A stretch of 52,942 nucleotides of DNA from Alistipes sp. CAG:514 (GTDB lineage Bacteria; Bacteroidota; Bacteroidia; Bacteroidales; UBA932), in the NCBI GenBank assembly GCA_000431015.1, contig HF986081.1, positions 79,855 to 132,796 of the forward strand. The letters are read 5' to 3'. A program made the translations under genes and the position numbers. Numbering within the stretch: position 1 is the stretch's first letter; each line of letters begins with the position of its first letter. The notes under the pieces were generated by a model. It saw only the letters and a program-made list of their open reading frames with translations, was not told the origin of the DNA and did not search any database. This document shows positions 26,688-35,359 of this stretch, piece by piece.

Positions 26688-27590
26688 TTACTCCTCGTAG
26701 GTCGCCTTGACGAAGTCGGATTTCAGGAGATAGTCGGCGCAGGCCTTCATGCTCTCCTTCCAGTCACCTTTCGTAAATGCCTCTATCTCAACGATGAAGT
26801 CTTTCATTCCCGCCAGACCGGCATTGTTGAATATGGCGTCGAAGCCAACCATTCCGCTTTCGCCCAGCTCCCTGTAATCCTTGATGTGGAGCATGGTGAA
26901 CCTGCCAGGATATTTCTTGAAATACTCGACAGGTGCGGCGTGACCCATGACAGCCCAGTAAACGTCCATCTCGAAGAAGACATATTCAGGGTTGGTGTTC
27001 TCAAGCATGAAGTCGTAGATGACCTTGTCCTCAACCTTGTTGAACTCATGGGAGTGGTTGTGGTAGCCGAAAAGCATGCCGTTCTCCTTGCACTTCGCGC
27101 CGATGGCGTTGAAGTAGTCACAGTAGGTCTTGAGCCCGACAAGTGTCTGAGGAACAGCGAATGAAGGGCAAACGACATACTTGCATCCCGCTGCCTTGTG
27201 GGCCGCGATGGCCTGCTCCCACCACTTCATCGACTCAGTGAAGTCACCGCTTGCCAGCTCCTCGTCACTGAGGTTCTTGCCGATGTGTGTTGAAAGGGAT
27301 TTCAGTCCTGCCGCCTCAAGGTCGGCCTTGTACTGCTCAGGATCCACGCCGTAGAGTTTGCCGTCAGAGTAGCAGGCCGCCTCCACGGAAGTGTAGCCCA
27401 TCTGGGCAAGAGCCTTGAATGCCTCCTCGTGGTTCCGGGCGTATGCCTCAGGGTTTCCGATCACGTCCCTGATGCTGTAAAGCTGGACGCCGATCTCTTT
27501 GGCGACCGGCTTCTCATCCTGCTTGCCTCCGGTGCATGAGACAGCGCCGAGAGCAAGCAGTGAAGCCAAAATAAGGGTGATCTTTCTCAT
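26688..27590 (-). CDS. Sugar phosphate isomerase/epimerase-fold lipoprotein
   Basis: A 300-residue xylose-isomerase-like TIM barrel with a lipoprotein signal (LGAVSC, Cys at 19). It shows VQLYSIRD at the first strand, the metal/substrate His in GYHNHSHEF, the Asp in FFEMDVYW, LHIKDYRE and the Glu in VEIEAF. It is exported, so despite the family name it cannot act on cytosolic sugar phosphates. Its start overlaps the stop of the DUF1080 gene by one base (TAATG). With a Gfo/Idh/MocA oxidoreductase in the same operon, I infer a step in exported 3-keto-sugar processing, such as elimination or isomerisation. Confidence 0.83.
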   Translation of the reverse strand: MRKITLILASLLALGAVSCTGGKQDEKPVAKEIGVQLYSIRDVIGNPEAYARNHEEAFKALAQMGYTSVEAACYSDGKLYGVDPEQYKADLEAAGLKSLSTHIGKNLSDEELASGDFTESMKWWEQAIAAHKAAGCKYVVCPSFAVPQTLVGLKTYCDYFNAIGAKCKENGMLFGYHNHSHEFNKVEDKVIYDFMLENTNPEYVFFEMDVYWAVMGHAAPVEYFKKYPGRFTMLHIKDYRELGESGMVGFDAIFNNAGLAGMKDFIVEIEAFTKGDWKESMKACADYLLKSDFVKATYEE

Positions 27591-28450
27591 TAGTCAAGAA
27601 CCTTTACGCGGACGTTGCGGAACCAGACGTCGTCGCCGTGATCCTGGAAACCGATGTAGCCTTCGTGATTCTCTCCGCCGCAGTTGTTGAGCAGCTCAAA
27701 GGCAAGAGGCCACTTCTCCTGTGAGAACTTGGAAGCCTGGAGCATGTCAGTCCACTGCTGGGTCCAGAGGTGATACTCAACGACATTTGCGTCGTTCTGT
27801 CCGTGTACTACGGTTCCTTTGTAGACCATGATCCTGGCCTTGTTCCACTCGCCGAATGGATTCTGGTTCTGTGGCTTTGCAGGGATCATGTCGTAGAGGG
27901 AAGCCGACTGGCGGTTGCCGTCCACACCCAGCTTGGCATCCGGATGGTTGGCGTTGTCAAGAACCTGATACTCAGGAGCTGAGATGTAGATAGGCTCGTA
28001 GCGCTCCGTGCCGTCCTCGTTCTTGGTGGTAACCTCCTGGGCAAGGTAGAAGATGCCGGAATTGCCGCCTTTGGAGACCTTCCATTCGAGCTCAAGCTCG
28101 AAGTTACGGAACTTGTGGGCGAAGATCACGTCTCCACCCTCGCCGGTCTGGCCTTCACCGGTGCCTGTGCCGGAGAATTTGAGGCATCCGTCCTCGATTG
28201 ACCATCTTGAAGGGAGCGCGTCCTTGCCGTAGCCGCGCCATCCGTTCGTGGATGTGCCGTCGAAAATCACATAGTAACCGTCGGCGTCCTGTGGGAACTG
28301 AGCGAGGTCAACCTGCTCTTTCTCAACGACTGTGTACTCCGGAGCATTGGCTTCGGCAGTACCTTCGGCAGCCTTCTTGCTGCCGTTCTTGCATGATGAA
28401 AGCGAGAACATCATTGCAGCGCATGCAGTGAACATCAAAAACTTTTTCAT
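27590..28450 (-). CDS. DUF1080 (3-keto-disaccharide hydrolase) family lipoprotein
   Basis: A 286-residue protein with a lipoprotein signal (LSSCKNG). The DUF1080 concanavalin-like beta sandwich covers about 45-285: IFDGTSTNGWRG, then FELELEWKVSKGGNSGIFYLAQE, then the WNKARIMVYKG region. The C-terminus has GYIGFQDHGDDVWFRNVRVK, the family's closing signature. Family members cleave 3-keto-glycosides. The neighbouring Gfo/Idh/MocA enzyme would produce the 3-keto sugar. It probably faces the periplasm or cell surface. Confidence 0.87.
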   Translation of the reverse strand: MKKFLMFTACAAMMFSLSSCKNGSKKAAEGTAEANAPEYTVVEKEQVDLAQFPQDADGYYVIFDGTSTNGWRGYGKDALPSRWSIEDGCLKFSGTGTGEGQTGEGGDVIFAHKFRNFELELEWKVSKGGNSGIFYLAQEVTTKNEDGTERYEPIYISAPEYQVLDNANHPDAKLGVDGNRQSASLYDMIPAKPQNQNPFGEWNKARIMVYKGTVVHGQNDANVVEYHLWTQQWTDMLQASKFSQEKWPLAFELLNNCGGENHEGYIGFQDHGDDVWFRNVRVKVLD

Positions 28451-28477
28451 TATTCTTACTATTTTAGAGGCATTAAA

Positions 28478-29971
28478 CTATTCTGGCATCTCAGGAAGCT
28501 CGTAGCCGGCGCGGTACTGACGCTTGATCAGGTTGGCGGCGAACTGGCGGGCGTTCACAGGATCGGTGTATTTGTTCTGGAATGTAGGATGGCCGTCCTT
28601 GATGGAGAATCCGTCCTTCTCAAGAATCCTGATGGTGGCGTCGGCAGGGATGTTGGTGAACTCCATCTTCTGTCCGTCCCAGTCAAGAACCTGGTTGAGG
28701 GCCTGGAGTCTTACAGCAGCCACTCCAAGGTCAACCATCTCCACGAACGGTCCGGCCTCGCTGAAGTCTGAGGCTGAAGGGATTCTGACATCCGCATCCT
28801 CCTTGCAGGCGCGTATCCAGTCCTGCTGGTGAGAGAGGGTGACCTCGCGCAGAACGTGAGGAACCTCAGGCTTTCTTCCGGAAACAAGAATAGGGTCGGT
28901 TCCGTAGCATCCTACGACCATGATGTCCTTTGTTCCATAGAAGACGCTGCAACCGCCGTTGATGTTAAGGTTGAATCCCGCAGGAAGTCCCTCCGGTCTT
29001 TCCGGCTTGAAGCCGCCGTCGTACCAGCGGATGTCAACCTCCGGCATGGCGAGCTTGGACATGTTCTCCCTGGCAGGGAACGTGAGGTGGATCATTTCGG
29101 CGCTTGGGCAGCAGTCGGTCAGGACGTTGGTCGAGCTGGCCTCTACCCTTGTAGGATAGCCGAGCTTGAGTCCCTTGAACGGCACGTGCATGATGTGGCA
29201 GGCCATGTCGCCCATTGCTCCGGTACCGAAATCCCACCAGCCGCGGAAGTTCCAAGGAGTGTAGATGGAGTTGTACTCACGCATCGGAGCCGGGCCGATG
29301 AAGGCGTCCCAGTTCAGGGTTGATGGAATCGGCTCCACCGCTGTCGGCTTCTCAAGTCCCTGAGGCCAGATAGGACGGTCCGTGAAGCAGTCAACTCTCT
29401 TAACCTCTCCGATCTCTCCGTTCCAAAGCCACTCGATGGCCTTTCTTGTGCCTGGCATCGAGGCTCCCTGGTTACCCATCTGGGTGGCGACACGGTACTT
29501 GGCGGCGAGTTTGGTCAGAAGCCTTGCCTCGTAGACGGTCAGGGTCAGCGGTTTCTCGACGTAGACGTGCTTTCCGGCGGCCATGGCCTGGGCGGCGATG
29601 ATGGCGTGCGTGTGGTCGGCTGTCGCCACCATGACGGCGTCAGCCTTGTCCAGCATCTCGTCGAACATCACGCGGTAGTCATTGTACTTCTTGGCCTGCG
29701 GGTATTTGTTGAAAACGTGATCGGCGTACTTCCAGTCCACGTCGCAAAGGCCGATGATGTTCTCGGTCTCCATTTCGGCGAGGTCAGCCGCGCCACGTCC
29801 TCCGATACCGACTCCAAGGATGTTCAGCTTGTCGTTGGCGGCGACCTTCTTTTTCTTCTCCTTCTTTGGGGTCTTCTCGCCGGCGATGATGATGTTCGGG
29901 GCAACTGCAATTCCGGCTGCCACCGCTGTCCCTGTCTTGAGGAACGAGCGTCTAGACATTTCTTTGCTCAT
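28478..29971 (-). CDS. Tat-exported Gfo/Idh/MocA family oxidoreductase
   Basis: A 497-residue protein with a twin-arginine signal (SRRSFLKTG, then a hydrophobic run). The NAD(P)-binding Rossmann GVGIGGRGAADL is near residue 55 and the conserved EKP of the family near 138 (VEKPLTLTVYEA). The second domain has GAMGDMACHIMH with the catalytic Asp/His pair. Tat export of a folded enzyme fits a tightly bound NAD. It probably oxidises C3 of a glycoside in the periplasm. It leads the three-gene unit, with a 27-base gap to DUF1080, and has its own promoter. Confidence 0.88.
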   Translation of the reverse strand: MSKEMSRRSFLKTGTAVAAGIAVAPNIIIAGEKTPKKEKKKKVAANDKLNILGVGIGGRGAADLAEMETENIIGLCDVDWKYADHVFNKYPQAKKYNDYRVMFDEMLDKADAVMVATADHTHAIIAAQAMAAGKHVYVEKPLTLTVYEARLLTKLAAKYRVATQMGNQGASMPGTRKAIEWLWNGEIGEVKRVDCFTDRPIWPQGLEKPTAVEPIPSTLNWDAFIGPAPMREYNSIYTPWNFRGWWDFGTGAMGDMACHIMHVPFKGLKLGYPTRVEASSTNVLTDCCPSAEMIHLTFPARENMSKLAMPEVDIRWYDGGFKPERPEGLPAGFNLNINGGCSVFYGTKDIMVVGCYGTDPILVSGRKPEVPHVLREVTLSHQQDWIRACKEDADVRIPSASDFSEAGPFVEMVDLGVAAVRLQALNQVLDWDGQKMEFTNIPADATIRILEKDGFSIKDGHPTFQNKYTDPVNARQFAANLIKRQYRAGYELPEMPE

Positions 29972-30031
29972 GATTTCAGTGTGTTTATGTGTTTTATGAC
30001 ATTATGTTAAAATTCGTGTTTATTAATGACA

Positions 30032-30063
30032 CAAAGTTAATTTTTCTGGATCTAAAAAACAAA
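30032..30063 (-). promoter_or_regulatory. Promoter of the 3-keto-sugar operon
   Basis: Minus-strand TTTG (30060-30063), 20 bases, TAACTTTG (30032-30039): a near-ideal Bacteroidetes promoter, about 60 bases before the Gfo/Idh/MocA start. The TTTG is part of the T tract of the upstream terminator. Confidence 0.6.
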
Positions 30064-30097
30064 AAAAATGTCCTCTATGTTATTTTAGAGGACATTT
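30060..30097 (-). terminator. Intrinsic terminator of the DUF3276 gene
   Basis: A perfect 12-bp stem (30066-30077 with 30086-30097, core TGTCCTCTA/TAGAGGACA), followed on the minus strand by a run of T. It lies 40 bases after the stop at 30137. Confidence 0.85.
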
Positions 30098-30136
30098 ATG
30101 ATGGTGATGTACACCCCGGCTTCTCATCCGTGCGGC

Positions 30137-30526
30137 CTACAGTTCCTCGAATCTGACATCGCTGAAAGGTGTGTCAGGCGCTTGTGGCGACTCAGCATGA
30201 GGCTGGGCGGAGGTGGTGTCGTAGCTGTGTTCCGGAACATCGGGAAGAAGATTCTCCTTCATGTAGGCCAAGACCTCGGAAAGCCCTTCCTGGAATTTGT
30301 CGAAGTCTTCCTTGTAAAGGAAAATCTTGTGCTTGTCAAAGGAGAAACTTCCGTCAACCTCCTGCCTGCGCTTGCTCTCAGTGATGGTCAGATAGTAGTC
30401 GTTATTGCCCTTTGTGGTCTTGACATCAAAGAAATAGGTCCTTTTTCCGGCCCTTACTGGTTTGGAGTAAACGTCCTCTGAGTTGCGGTCAGCGTAGTTC
30501 GGCCGCTCGTAATCATCTTTGTACAT
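30137..30526 (-). CDS. DUF3276 / PUR-family nucleic-acid-binding protein
   Basis: A 129-residue protein with one PUR-like repeat (about 25-93: RAGKRTYFFDVKTTKGNN, then YYLTITESKR and HKIFLYKEDFDKFQEGL). An acidic, Pro-rich tail follows. PUR-alpha-like domains in Bacteroidetes and spirochaetes dimerise and bind single-stranded DNA or RNA. It is a single-gene unit, divergent from nusB, with its own -7 box and terminator. Confidence 0.88.
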   Translation of the reverse strand: MYKDDYERPNYADRNSEDVYSKPVRAGKRTYFFDVKTTKGNNDYYLTITESKRRQEVDGSFSFDKHKIFLYKEDFDKFQEGLSEVLAYMKENLLPDVPEHSYDTTSAQPHAESPQAPDTPFSDVRFEEL

Positions 30527-30554
30527 CTTGCGCTGAATGTTTTTGTTATCCGCA

Positions 30555-30562
30555 CAAATTTA
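30555..30562 (-). promoter_or_regulatory. Candidate -7 box for the DUF3276 gene
   Basis: TAAATTTG on the minus strand, 28 bases before the ATG at 30526. It lies back to back with the nusB box in the 87-base divergent gap. Confidence 0.48.
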
Positions 30563-30584
30563 AGAAAAATCTGAAATTGTGTGT

Positions 30585-30592
30585 TATCTTTG
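30585..30592 (+). promoter_or_regulatory. Candidate -7 box for nusB and the following gene run
   Basis: TATCTTTG, 21 bases before the nusB ATG. No good TTTG at -33; a weak TTTA lies 22 bases upstream. Confidence 0.5.
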
Positions 30593-30613
30593 CATAAAAT
30601 TTTGATTGGAATT

Positions 30614-31570
30614 ATGCTTAACAGACGTATTCTGCGAATAAAGGCTTTCAAAGTGCTCTACAGCTACGCGGAGAATCCTTCGATGACCATCTCGGAGGCG
30701 GAGGCGCTCCTGGAAGAGTCGTGTGAGGCCACGAGGTCATTGTATCTATTTATGCTTGACATCATTCCGTACCTCACTGCAGAGGCGCGGACAAGAATAG
30801 AGAACGCGAGAAACAAGTTCAATCCGTCCGAGGAGGAGAGGAATCCGAACATGAAGTTCGTCCGCAATGCCGTATCCCCGCTTCTGGAGCAGGATCCAGA
30901 CTTCCGCAAGATCGTCACCCGCCGCAAGCTTTCGTGGGAGCTGTACGACGCGCTGATCAGGAATGTCTACGACTCGATCTGCTCGAAGGAGTATTTCAAG
31001 GAATATATGTCCGTCCCGGAATCGTCTCTGGAGGAGGATGTCAGGCTGTTCGTGAGAATATTCGAAGAGGAGTTCGTTGACAATGATGAACTTGACAGGA
31101 TCCTTGAGGACCAGTCCATCCTATGGTGTGACGACCTGGCATATTCATTGACGGTCTGCTGCGACACCTTGAAGTCGCTGGCCAGGGGGGGGCGGTGGTC
31201 TCTGCCGCCGCTCTACCGCAGCGAGATGTTCCGTGACAAGGATGTCGAGAGCGACAAGGCCTTCATCTACAAGCTTGTCCGCACCGCCTACGCCTGCTTC
31301 GGGAAGTATTCCCATCTGGTCGCGGAAAGCACATCCCAATGGGAGAAGGACAGGCTGTTCACGACCGACATGGTCCTTATCGTGATGGGTCTCTCGGAGG
31401 CCAAGGCGTTCCCTGCGATGCCTTTGCGGGTGACGATCAATGAATATGTCGAGATCTCGAAGTACTACAGCACTCCGAAGAGCCGTTCCTTTGTCAACGG
31501 CCTCCTGGACCGCCTCATCAAGAAGCAGATTGAGGAGGGAGATATAGTAAAGACCGAAAATTTTGCTTAA
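30614..31570 (+). CDS. nusB: Transcription antitermination factor NusB (long Bacteroidetes form)
   Basis: The ATG at 30614 gives 318 residues; the upstream in-frame region to 30581 overlaps the promoter box. The N-terminal NRRILRIKAFKVLYSY is the NusB opening helix. The C-terminal FTTDMVLIVMGLSEAKAFP and the INEYVEISKYYSTPKSRSFVNG stretch are the canonical RNA-binding end. A long, charged insertion (about 60-200) makes it over twice the E. coli length, as usual in this phylum. It binds boxA RNA with NusE in rRNA antitermination. Confidence 0.9.
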   Translation: MLNRRILRIKAFKVLYSYAENPSMTISEAEALLEESCEATRSLYLFMLDIIPYLTAEARTRIENARNKFNPSEEERNPNMKFVRNAVSPLLEQDPDFRKIVTRRKLSWELYDALIRNVYDSICSKEYFKEYMSVPESSLEEDVRLFVRIFEEEFVDNDELDRILEDQSILWCDDLAYSLTVCCDTLKSLARGGRWSLPPLYRSEMFRDKDVESDKAFIYKLVRTAYACFGKYSHLVAESTSQWEKDRLFTTDMVLIVMGLSEAKAFPAMPLRVTINEYVEISKYYSTPKSRSFVNGLLDRLIKKQIEEGDIVKTENFA

Positions 31571-31575
31571 ATTTG
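31568..31575 (+). promoter_or_regulatory. Candidate internal -7 box for yajC
   Basis: TAAATTTG overlapping the nusB stop codon (31568-31570), 27 bases before the yajC ATG. No clear -33 element, so an internal promoter is only possible. Confidence 0.38.
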
Positions 31576-31602
31576 TAAGTTACAACAATTGATTTTTTGA
31601 AT

Positions 31603-31941
31603 ATGAATATTCTTACATTCACATTGCTTCAGGCCGCACCAGCCGGTGCTCCTCAGCAGCCTGGTGCCGGTGGCGGCGCGTTTTGGATCATGATCATCGC
31701 CATGTTCGTGATCATGTGGCTTTTCATGATCCGTCCGCAGCGGAAGCAGCAGAAGGAACTTGAGAAGTTCCGCAACTCTCTCAAAAGGGGAGACAAGGTT
31801 GTCACTGCCGGTGGCATCTATGGTACCGTCGACGAGATCAAGGACAGGTCTGTCCTCATCAAGGTTGACGGCGATGTAAAGCTCAGGGTTGACAAGAATT
31901 CCCTCGTAAGGGACTTCACCCAGGACGCTCCTCAGCAGTAA
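31603..31941 (+). CDS. yajC: Preprotein translocase accessory subunit YajC
   Basis: The ATG at 31603 gives 112 residues. A short N-terminus with a Gly/Pro/Gln-rich stretch precedes one membrane helix (about 28-47), then MIRPQRKQQKELEKF and KRGDKVVTAGGIYGTVDEI, the YajC signature. It associates with SecDF at the inner membrane. It sits between nusB and the YbbR-like gene. Confidence 0.93.
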   Translation: MNILTFTLLQAAPAGAPQQPGAGGGAFWIMIIAMFVIMWLFMIRPQRKQQKELEKFRNSLKRGDKVVTAGGIYGTVDEIKDRSVLIKVDGDVKLRVDKNSLVRDFTQDAPQQ

Positions 31942-31963
31942 CTGTCAGGCGGTTCGGTCAAGG

Positions 31964-32944
31964 ATGTGGAAAGATCGCCTTCATAAGCTGTTCGGCAGGC
32001 TGCATGTTGACGGGAGAGACATCTCAGTGTTTCTGATGTCTCTCTTTCTTGCGTTCAGCATCTGGCTGATCCACAATCTTTCCCTGAACTATTCCGACAC
32101 GGTCAGCGTGCCGGTGGTGGCTCAGTGCAACATTGAGGGGCATTCCAACATCTCCTCCAATTCGTGCATGATAGCCGCAAGGTGCAGGACATCCGGGTTC
32201 TCGTTGCTTAGGATCCGTCAGCAGGGAAAGCGCAAGGCGTTGACCATCCGGTTCGACAGCAAGGATCTGCATCACAAGGAAGGGGAACAGTTCTACATCA
32301 CCGCCGCCGAACTCAGCGACTATGTGACCGCGATCTTCGGTGACGGCGTACGTCTGGAGTCCTTCCTCTCGGAGTCCGTGCAGTTCCGTTTCCCGTTCGA
32401 GAACAACAAAAGGGTTCCCGTACAGGCTGTGCAGGTGTTGAGTTTCAAGCCGCAGTACATGGCAACGGGCCAGATACGTCTCCAGCCGGATTCCATCACG
32501 GTCTACGGCGAGCCTTTCCATCTTGAGCACATCGACCGGGTCTTCACCCGTACGATAGAGCTTTCGAACCTGAAGGCCAGCGCTCACGGTGTGGTGAAGA
32601 TCGAGCCTGTCAACGGCGTGAGGATGTCCGAGACAGAGGTGAACTATTCCTTGGACGTGACCCGGTATGTCGAGGTCAGCACCGAGGTGTCTGTCGGAGT
32701 GAGGAATCTTCCGGCTGGCAGGAAACTCTCTATCTATCCGTCCACCGCCAAAGTGGTGTTCAAATGCTCTTTTCCCCTGTCAAAGGATCCTACCGAAGGT
32801 GTCCAGTTCTACATTGACTATGCTGATTTCGTCAACTCCAAAGGCGGAAAGTGCATCCCTCACGCCTCCCGCATTCCTGAAGGTGTGATAGAATGTACCG
32901 TGACACCGGAGATCTTCGATTGTGTGGAGGAGGGGAGGCAATGA
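31964..32944 (+). CDS. YbbR-like (CdaR-type) domain membrane protein
   Basis: A 326-residue protein with one N-terminal membrane helix (about 20-41: FLMSLFLAFSIWLIH) and an extracytoplasmic beta-rich part with YbbR-type repeats. RVPVQAVQVLSF and GQIRLQPDSITVYG mark the second repeat. YbbR proteins regulate diadenylate cyclase CdaA in Firmicutes; the role in Bacteroidales is unproven. It overlaps coaE by 4 bases (ATGA), so the two are probably translationally coupled. Confidence 0.82.
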   Translation: MWKDRLHKLFGRLHVDGRDISVFLMSLFLAFSIWLIHNLSLNYSDTVSVPVVAQCNIEGHSNISSNSCMIAARCRTSGFSLLRIRQQGKRKALTIRFDSKDLHHKEGEQFYITAAELSDYVTAIFGDGVRLESFLSESVQFRFPFENNKRVPVQAVQVLSFKPQYMATGQIRLQPDSITVYGEPFHLEHIDRVFTRTIELSNLKASAHGVVKIEPVNGVRMSETEVNYSLDVTRYVEVSTEVSVGVRNLPAGRKLSIYPSTAKVVFKCSFPLSKDPTEGVQFYIDYADFVNSKGGKCIPHASRIPEGVIECTVTPEIFDCVEEGRQ

Positions 32945-33564
32945 GGACCGTAGCTGTCACAGGAGGGATAGGCAGCGGAAAGTCCGCTGTCTGTGCCATT
33001 CTTTCCAGCCGTGGTGTTCCTGTCTACGACTCCGACTCGGCTGCCAAGGGGCTTTACGCCAAGGATGACTCCTTGCTGGACGCTATCGAGGAAGCCTTCG
33101 GTTGTGGAATAAGACAGGCTGACGGCTCGTTGGACAAGGCACGGCTCTCGTCGTTGGCCTTTTCCTCGCCAGAGAGACTTAGGACACTTGAGAGCATTGT
33201 CCATCCCGCCGTACTGGCGGATTTCAAGAGATGGAACGCAATGCAGAGCTCCCGGTTCGAAGGAAGCGGAGCCTCGGATGTGTTTTTCGGCAAGGAGCCG
33301 TTCTGTGTGATGGAGTCCGCCATCATCCTTGACAAGCCGGAGTTTCTGTCCGTTGTGGACAGGGTGGTAATGGTTGACGCACCATTGGCATTAAGGTTGA
33401 AGAGGGCCTGCGGGCGGGATGGTGTTCCGCCCGAGAGGATCATCCAGAGGATAGCCGTCCAGCGCTTTGATCTTTCCAAGGTGGACGCGTTCATCCGCAA
33501 CGATGGCTCTTTGGAGCAATTGAGGTCCGAGACGGAAAAAGTTTTCTCGGAACTCAATATTTGA
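32941..33564 (+). CDS. coaE: Dephospho-CoA kinase
   Basis: The ATG at 32941 gives 207 residues, normal for CoaE. It has the P-loop GGIGSGKS (8-15), VYDSDSAAKGLY (Asp of the substrate site), LESIVHPAV and VVMVDAPLALRLKRACGRDG. It performs the last step of CoA synthesis. It carries a somewhat longer middle loop (about 95-115). The start overlaps the end of the YbbR-like gene. Confidence 0.93.
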   Translation: MRTVAVTGGIGSGKSAVCAILSSRGVPVYDSDSAAKGLYAKDDSLLDAIEEAFGCGIRQADGSLDKARLSSLAFSSPERLRTLESIVHPAVLADFKRWNAMQSSRFEGSGASDVFFGKEPFCVMESAIILDKPEFLSVVDRVVMVDAPLALRLKRACGRDGVPPERIIQRIAVQRFDLSKVDAFIRNDGSLEQLRSETEKVFSELNI

Positions 33565-33584
33565 TTGATAATTATTTAAGTATT

Positions 33585-34040
33585 ATGAATATGAAGACAG
33601 ATCTTTCAAGAATTCTTTCGATCTCAGGCCAGCATGGCCTGTTCGAGTATGTCGCCCAGGCGCGTAACGGTGTTGTCATCGAGGCTCTCTCGGACAAGAA
33701 AAGGACAATCGCCGACGCCAAGAGCCGCATAACGACCCTTGCCGACATCTCGATTTACACCACTGAAGGTGAGATGAAGCTTCAGGAGGTCTTCCAGAAG
33801 ATGCACGAGGTTCTCGGCGATGCCGACGCACCGCTCTCAAAGGCTGATCCTAAGGATCTTAAGGCGCTTTTCGAGAAGGCGGTTCCGGATTACGACGCTG
33901 ATCGCTTCTATGTGTCCCACATGAAGAAGGTGGTGGACTGGTACAAGGAGATCAAGGATTACGCCTCCTTCGATTTCGTCACTCCGGAGGAAGCCGGGGC
34001 GTCTGCTGGTGAGGCTGAAGGCGAGGAAAAGTCTGAATAA
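33585..34040 (+). CDS. DUF5606 family protein
   Basis: The ATG at 33585 gives 151 residues (a second ATG two codons later is equally possible). The N-terminus LSRILSISGQHGLFEYV is the family signature, followed by a small beta domain (about 20-60), a DPKDLKALFEKAVPDYD helix region and an acidic tail. It has no signal peptide, so it is cytoplasmic. Function unknown; the gene is found in Bacteroidetes housekeeping neighbourhoods. It ends 2 bases before rimO. Confidence 0.85.
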   Translation: MNMKTDLSRILSISGQHGLFEYVAQARNGVVIEALSDKKRTIADAKSRITTLADISIYTTEGEMKLQEVFQKMHEVLGDADAPLSKADPKDLKALFEKAVPDYDADRFYVSHMKKVVDWYKEIKDYASFDFVTPEEAGASAGEAEGEEKSE

Positions 34041-34042
34041 TT

Positions 34043-35347
34043 GTGAAATCGCTACAGGTCATAACATTAGGCTGTTCCAAGAACACGGTTGACACGGAAC
34101 ACCTTCTTTCTCAGGTGAAAGGGTCATGGGAGATCCTGCCTGAGGAGGAGAGCCGTCCCGTCGATGTGCTTCTGATCAACACCTGCGGATTCATCGGAGA
34201 CGCCAAGGAGGAATCCATCCAGGCCATCCTTGCCGCCGCGGCCCGCAAGAAGGCCGGCGAGGTCGGCAGGATAATTGTCTTCGGATGTCTTTCCCAGAGG
34301 TACATGTCCCAGATGCCGGATCTGATTCCGGAAGTGGACTACTGGTTCGGTGCGAGGGATCTGGATCCTGTGGTCAAGGCCTTGGGATGCGTTCCTGTGA
34401 GGAATCCTTCGAGGCTGCGGACTGACCACCATGCCTATGCCTATCTGAAAATCTCGGAAGGCTGTGACCGGCGATGCTCCTACTGCGCGATCCCGTCCAT
34501 AAGGGGCGCTCACAGGTCCGTGCCGATGGAAGCCATAGTGGCCGAGGCTGAGTCGCTTGCCAAGGAAGGAGTCAAGGAGCTTATACTGATCGCTCAGGAC
34601 ACCACCTACTACGGGCTTGACCTGTACAGGCGCCGTGCCCTTGCCGAGCTTATTCGCAGGCTGTCTGCTGTGTCCGGAATCGAATGGATAAGGATACACT
34701 ATTCCTATCCGGCTGACTTCCCGGAGGATGTCCTTGTCGAGATGGCAGAGAATCCGAAGGTTTGCAAGTACCTTGACATTCCGCTCCAGCACGTGTCGGA
34801 CAAGGTACTGGACAAGATGCGCCGCCACGTGGACGGCGAATGGACACGTACCCTTGTCAGAAGGCTTCGGGAAGAGGTTCCTGGCGTGGTCTTGCGTACG
34901 ACCATGATCGTGGGGCATCCCGGGGAAGGCAGGAAAGAGTTCGCCGAGCTTCTGGACTTTGTCAGGGAAGCCGGCTTCGAGCGTTTGGGCGCTTTTGAAT
35001 ATTCCGAAGAGGAAGGTACTTTCGGAGCGGAGAACTACCGTGACTCCGTGCCAAGGAAAGAGAAGGCGCGCAGACTTGCTGAACTGATGCGGGTGCAAAG
35101 CGGTATTTCTCTTGCTTTCAATGAGTCAAGAGTCGGTAAGACCGAGCGTGTCATGGTGGATGACTACGCCGACGGCGTGCTGGTGTGCAGAAGCCAGTAC
35201 GAGAGTCCCGAGGTGGATGGCGAGATTGTCGTGAGGTACGACGGCCATGACTTCGGTGGAAAGACCCCGGAGGAACTGTGCGGGTCTTTCATTGATGTGA
35301 GAATCACGGGTGCGGATGAGTACGACCTCATCGCCGTGCCTGTCTAA
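34043..35347 (+). CDS. rimO: Ribosomal protein S12 methylthiotransferase RimO
   Basis: A GTG start at 34043, two bases after the preceding stop, gives 434 residues. The N-terminal MTTase domain has C11 (LGCSKN), C48 (NTCGF) and C82 (GCLSQRY). The radical-SAM cysteines are C141, C145 and C148 in GCDRRCSYCAIPSIRG. RimO rather than MiaB is favoured by SEGCDRRCSYCAIPSIRGAHRS and LTG-less ...IRIHYSYP. A TRAM domain ends the protein (VDVRITGADEYDL-like). It methylthiolates Asp88 of S12. Confidence 0.94.
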   Translation: MKSLQVITLGCSKNTVDTEHLLSQVKGSWEILPEEESRPVDVLLINTCGFIGDAKEESIQAILAAAARKKAGEVGRIIVFGCLSQRYMSQMPDLIPEVDYWFGARDLDPVVKALGCVPVRNPSRLRTDHHAYAYLKISEGCDRRCSYCAIPSIRGAHRSVPMEAIVAEAESLAKEGVKELILIAQDTTYYGLDLYRRRALAELIRRLSAVSGIEWIRIHYSYPADFPEDVLVEMAENPKVCKYLDIPLQHVSDKVLDKMRRHVDGEWTRTLVRRLREEVPGVVLRTTMIVGHPGEGRKEFAELLDFVREAGFERLGAFEYSEEEGTFGAENYRDSVPRKEKARRLAELMRVQSGISLAFNESRVGKTERVMVDDYADGVLVCRSQYESPEVDGEIVVRYDGHDFGGKTPEELCGSFIDVRITGADEYDLIAVPV

Positions 35348-35359
35348 AAACATTGAATT

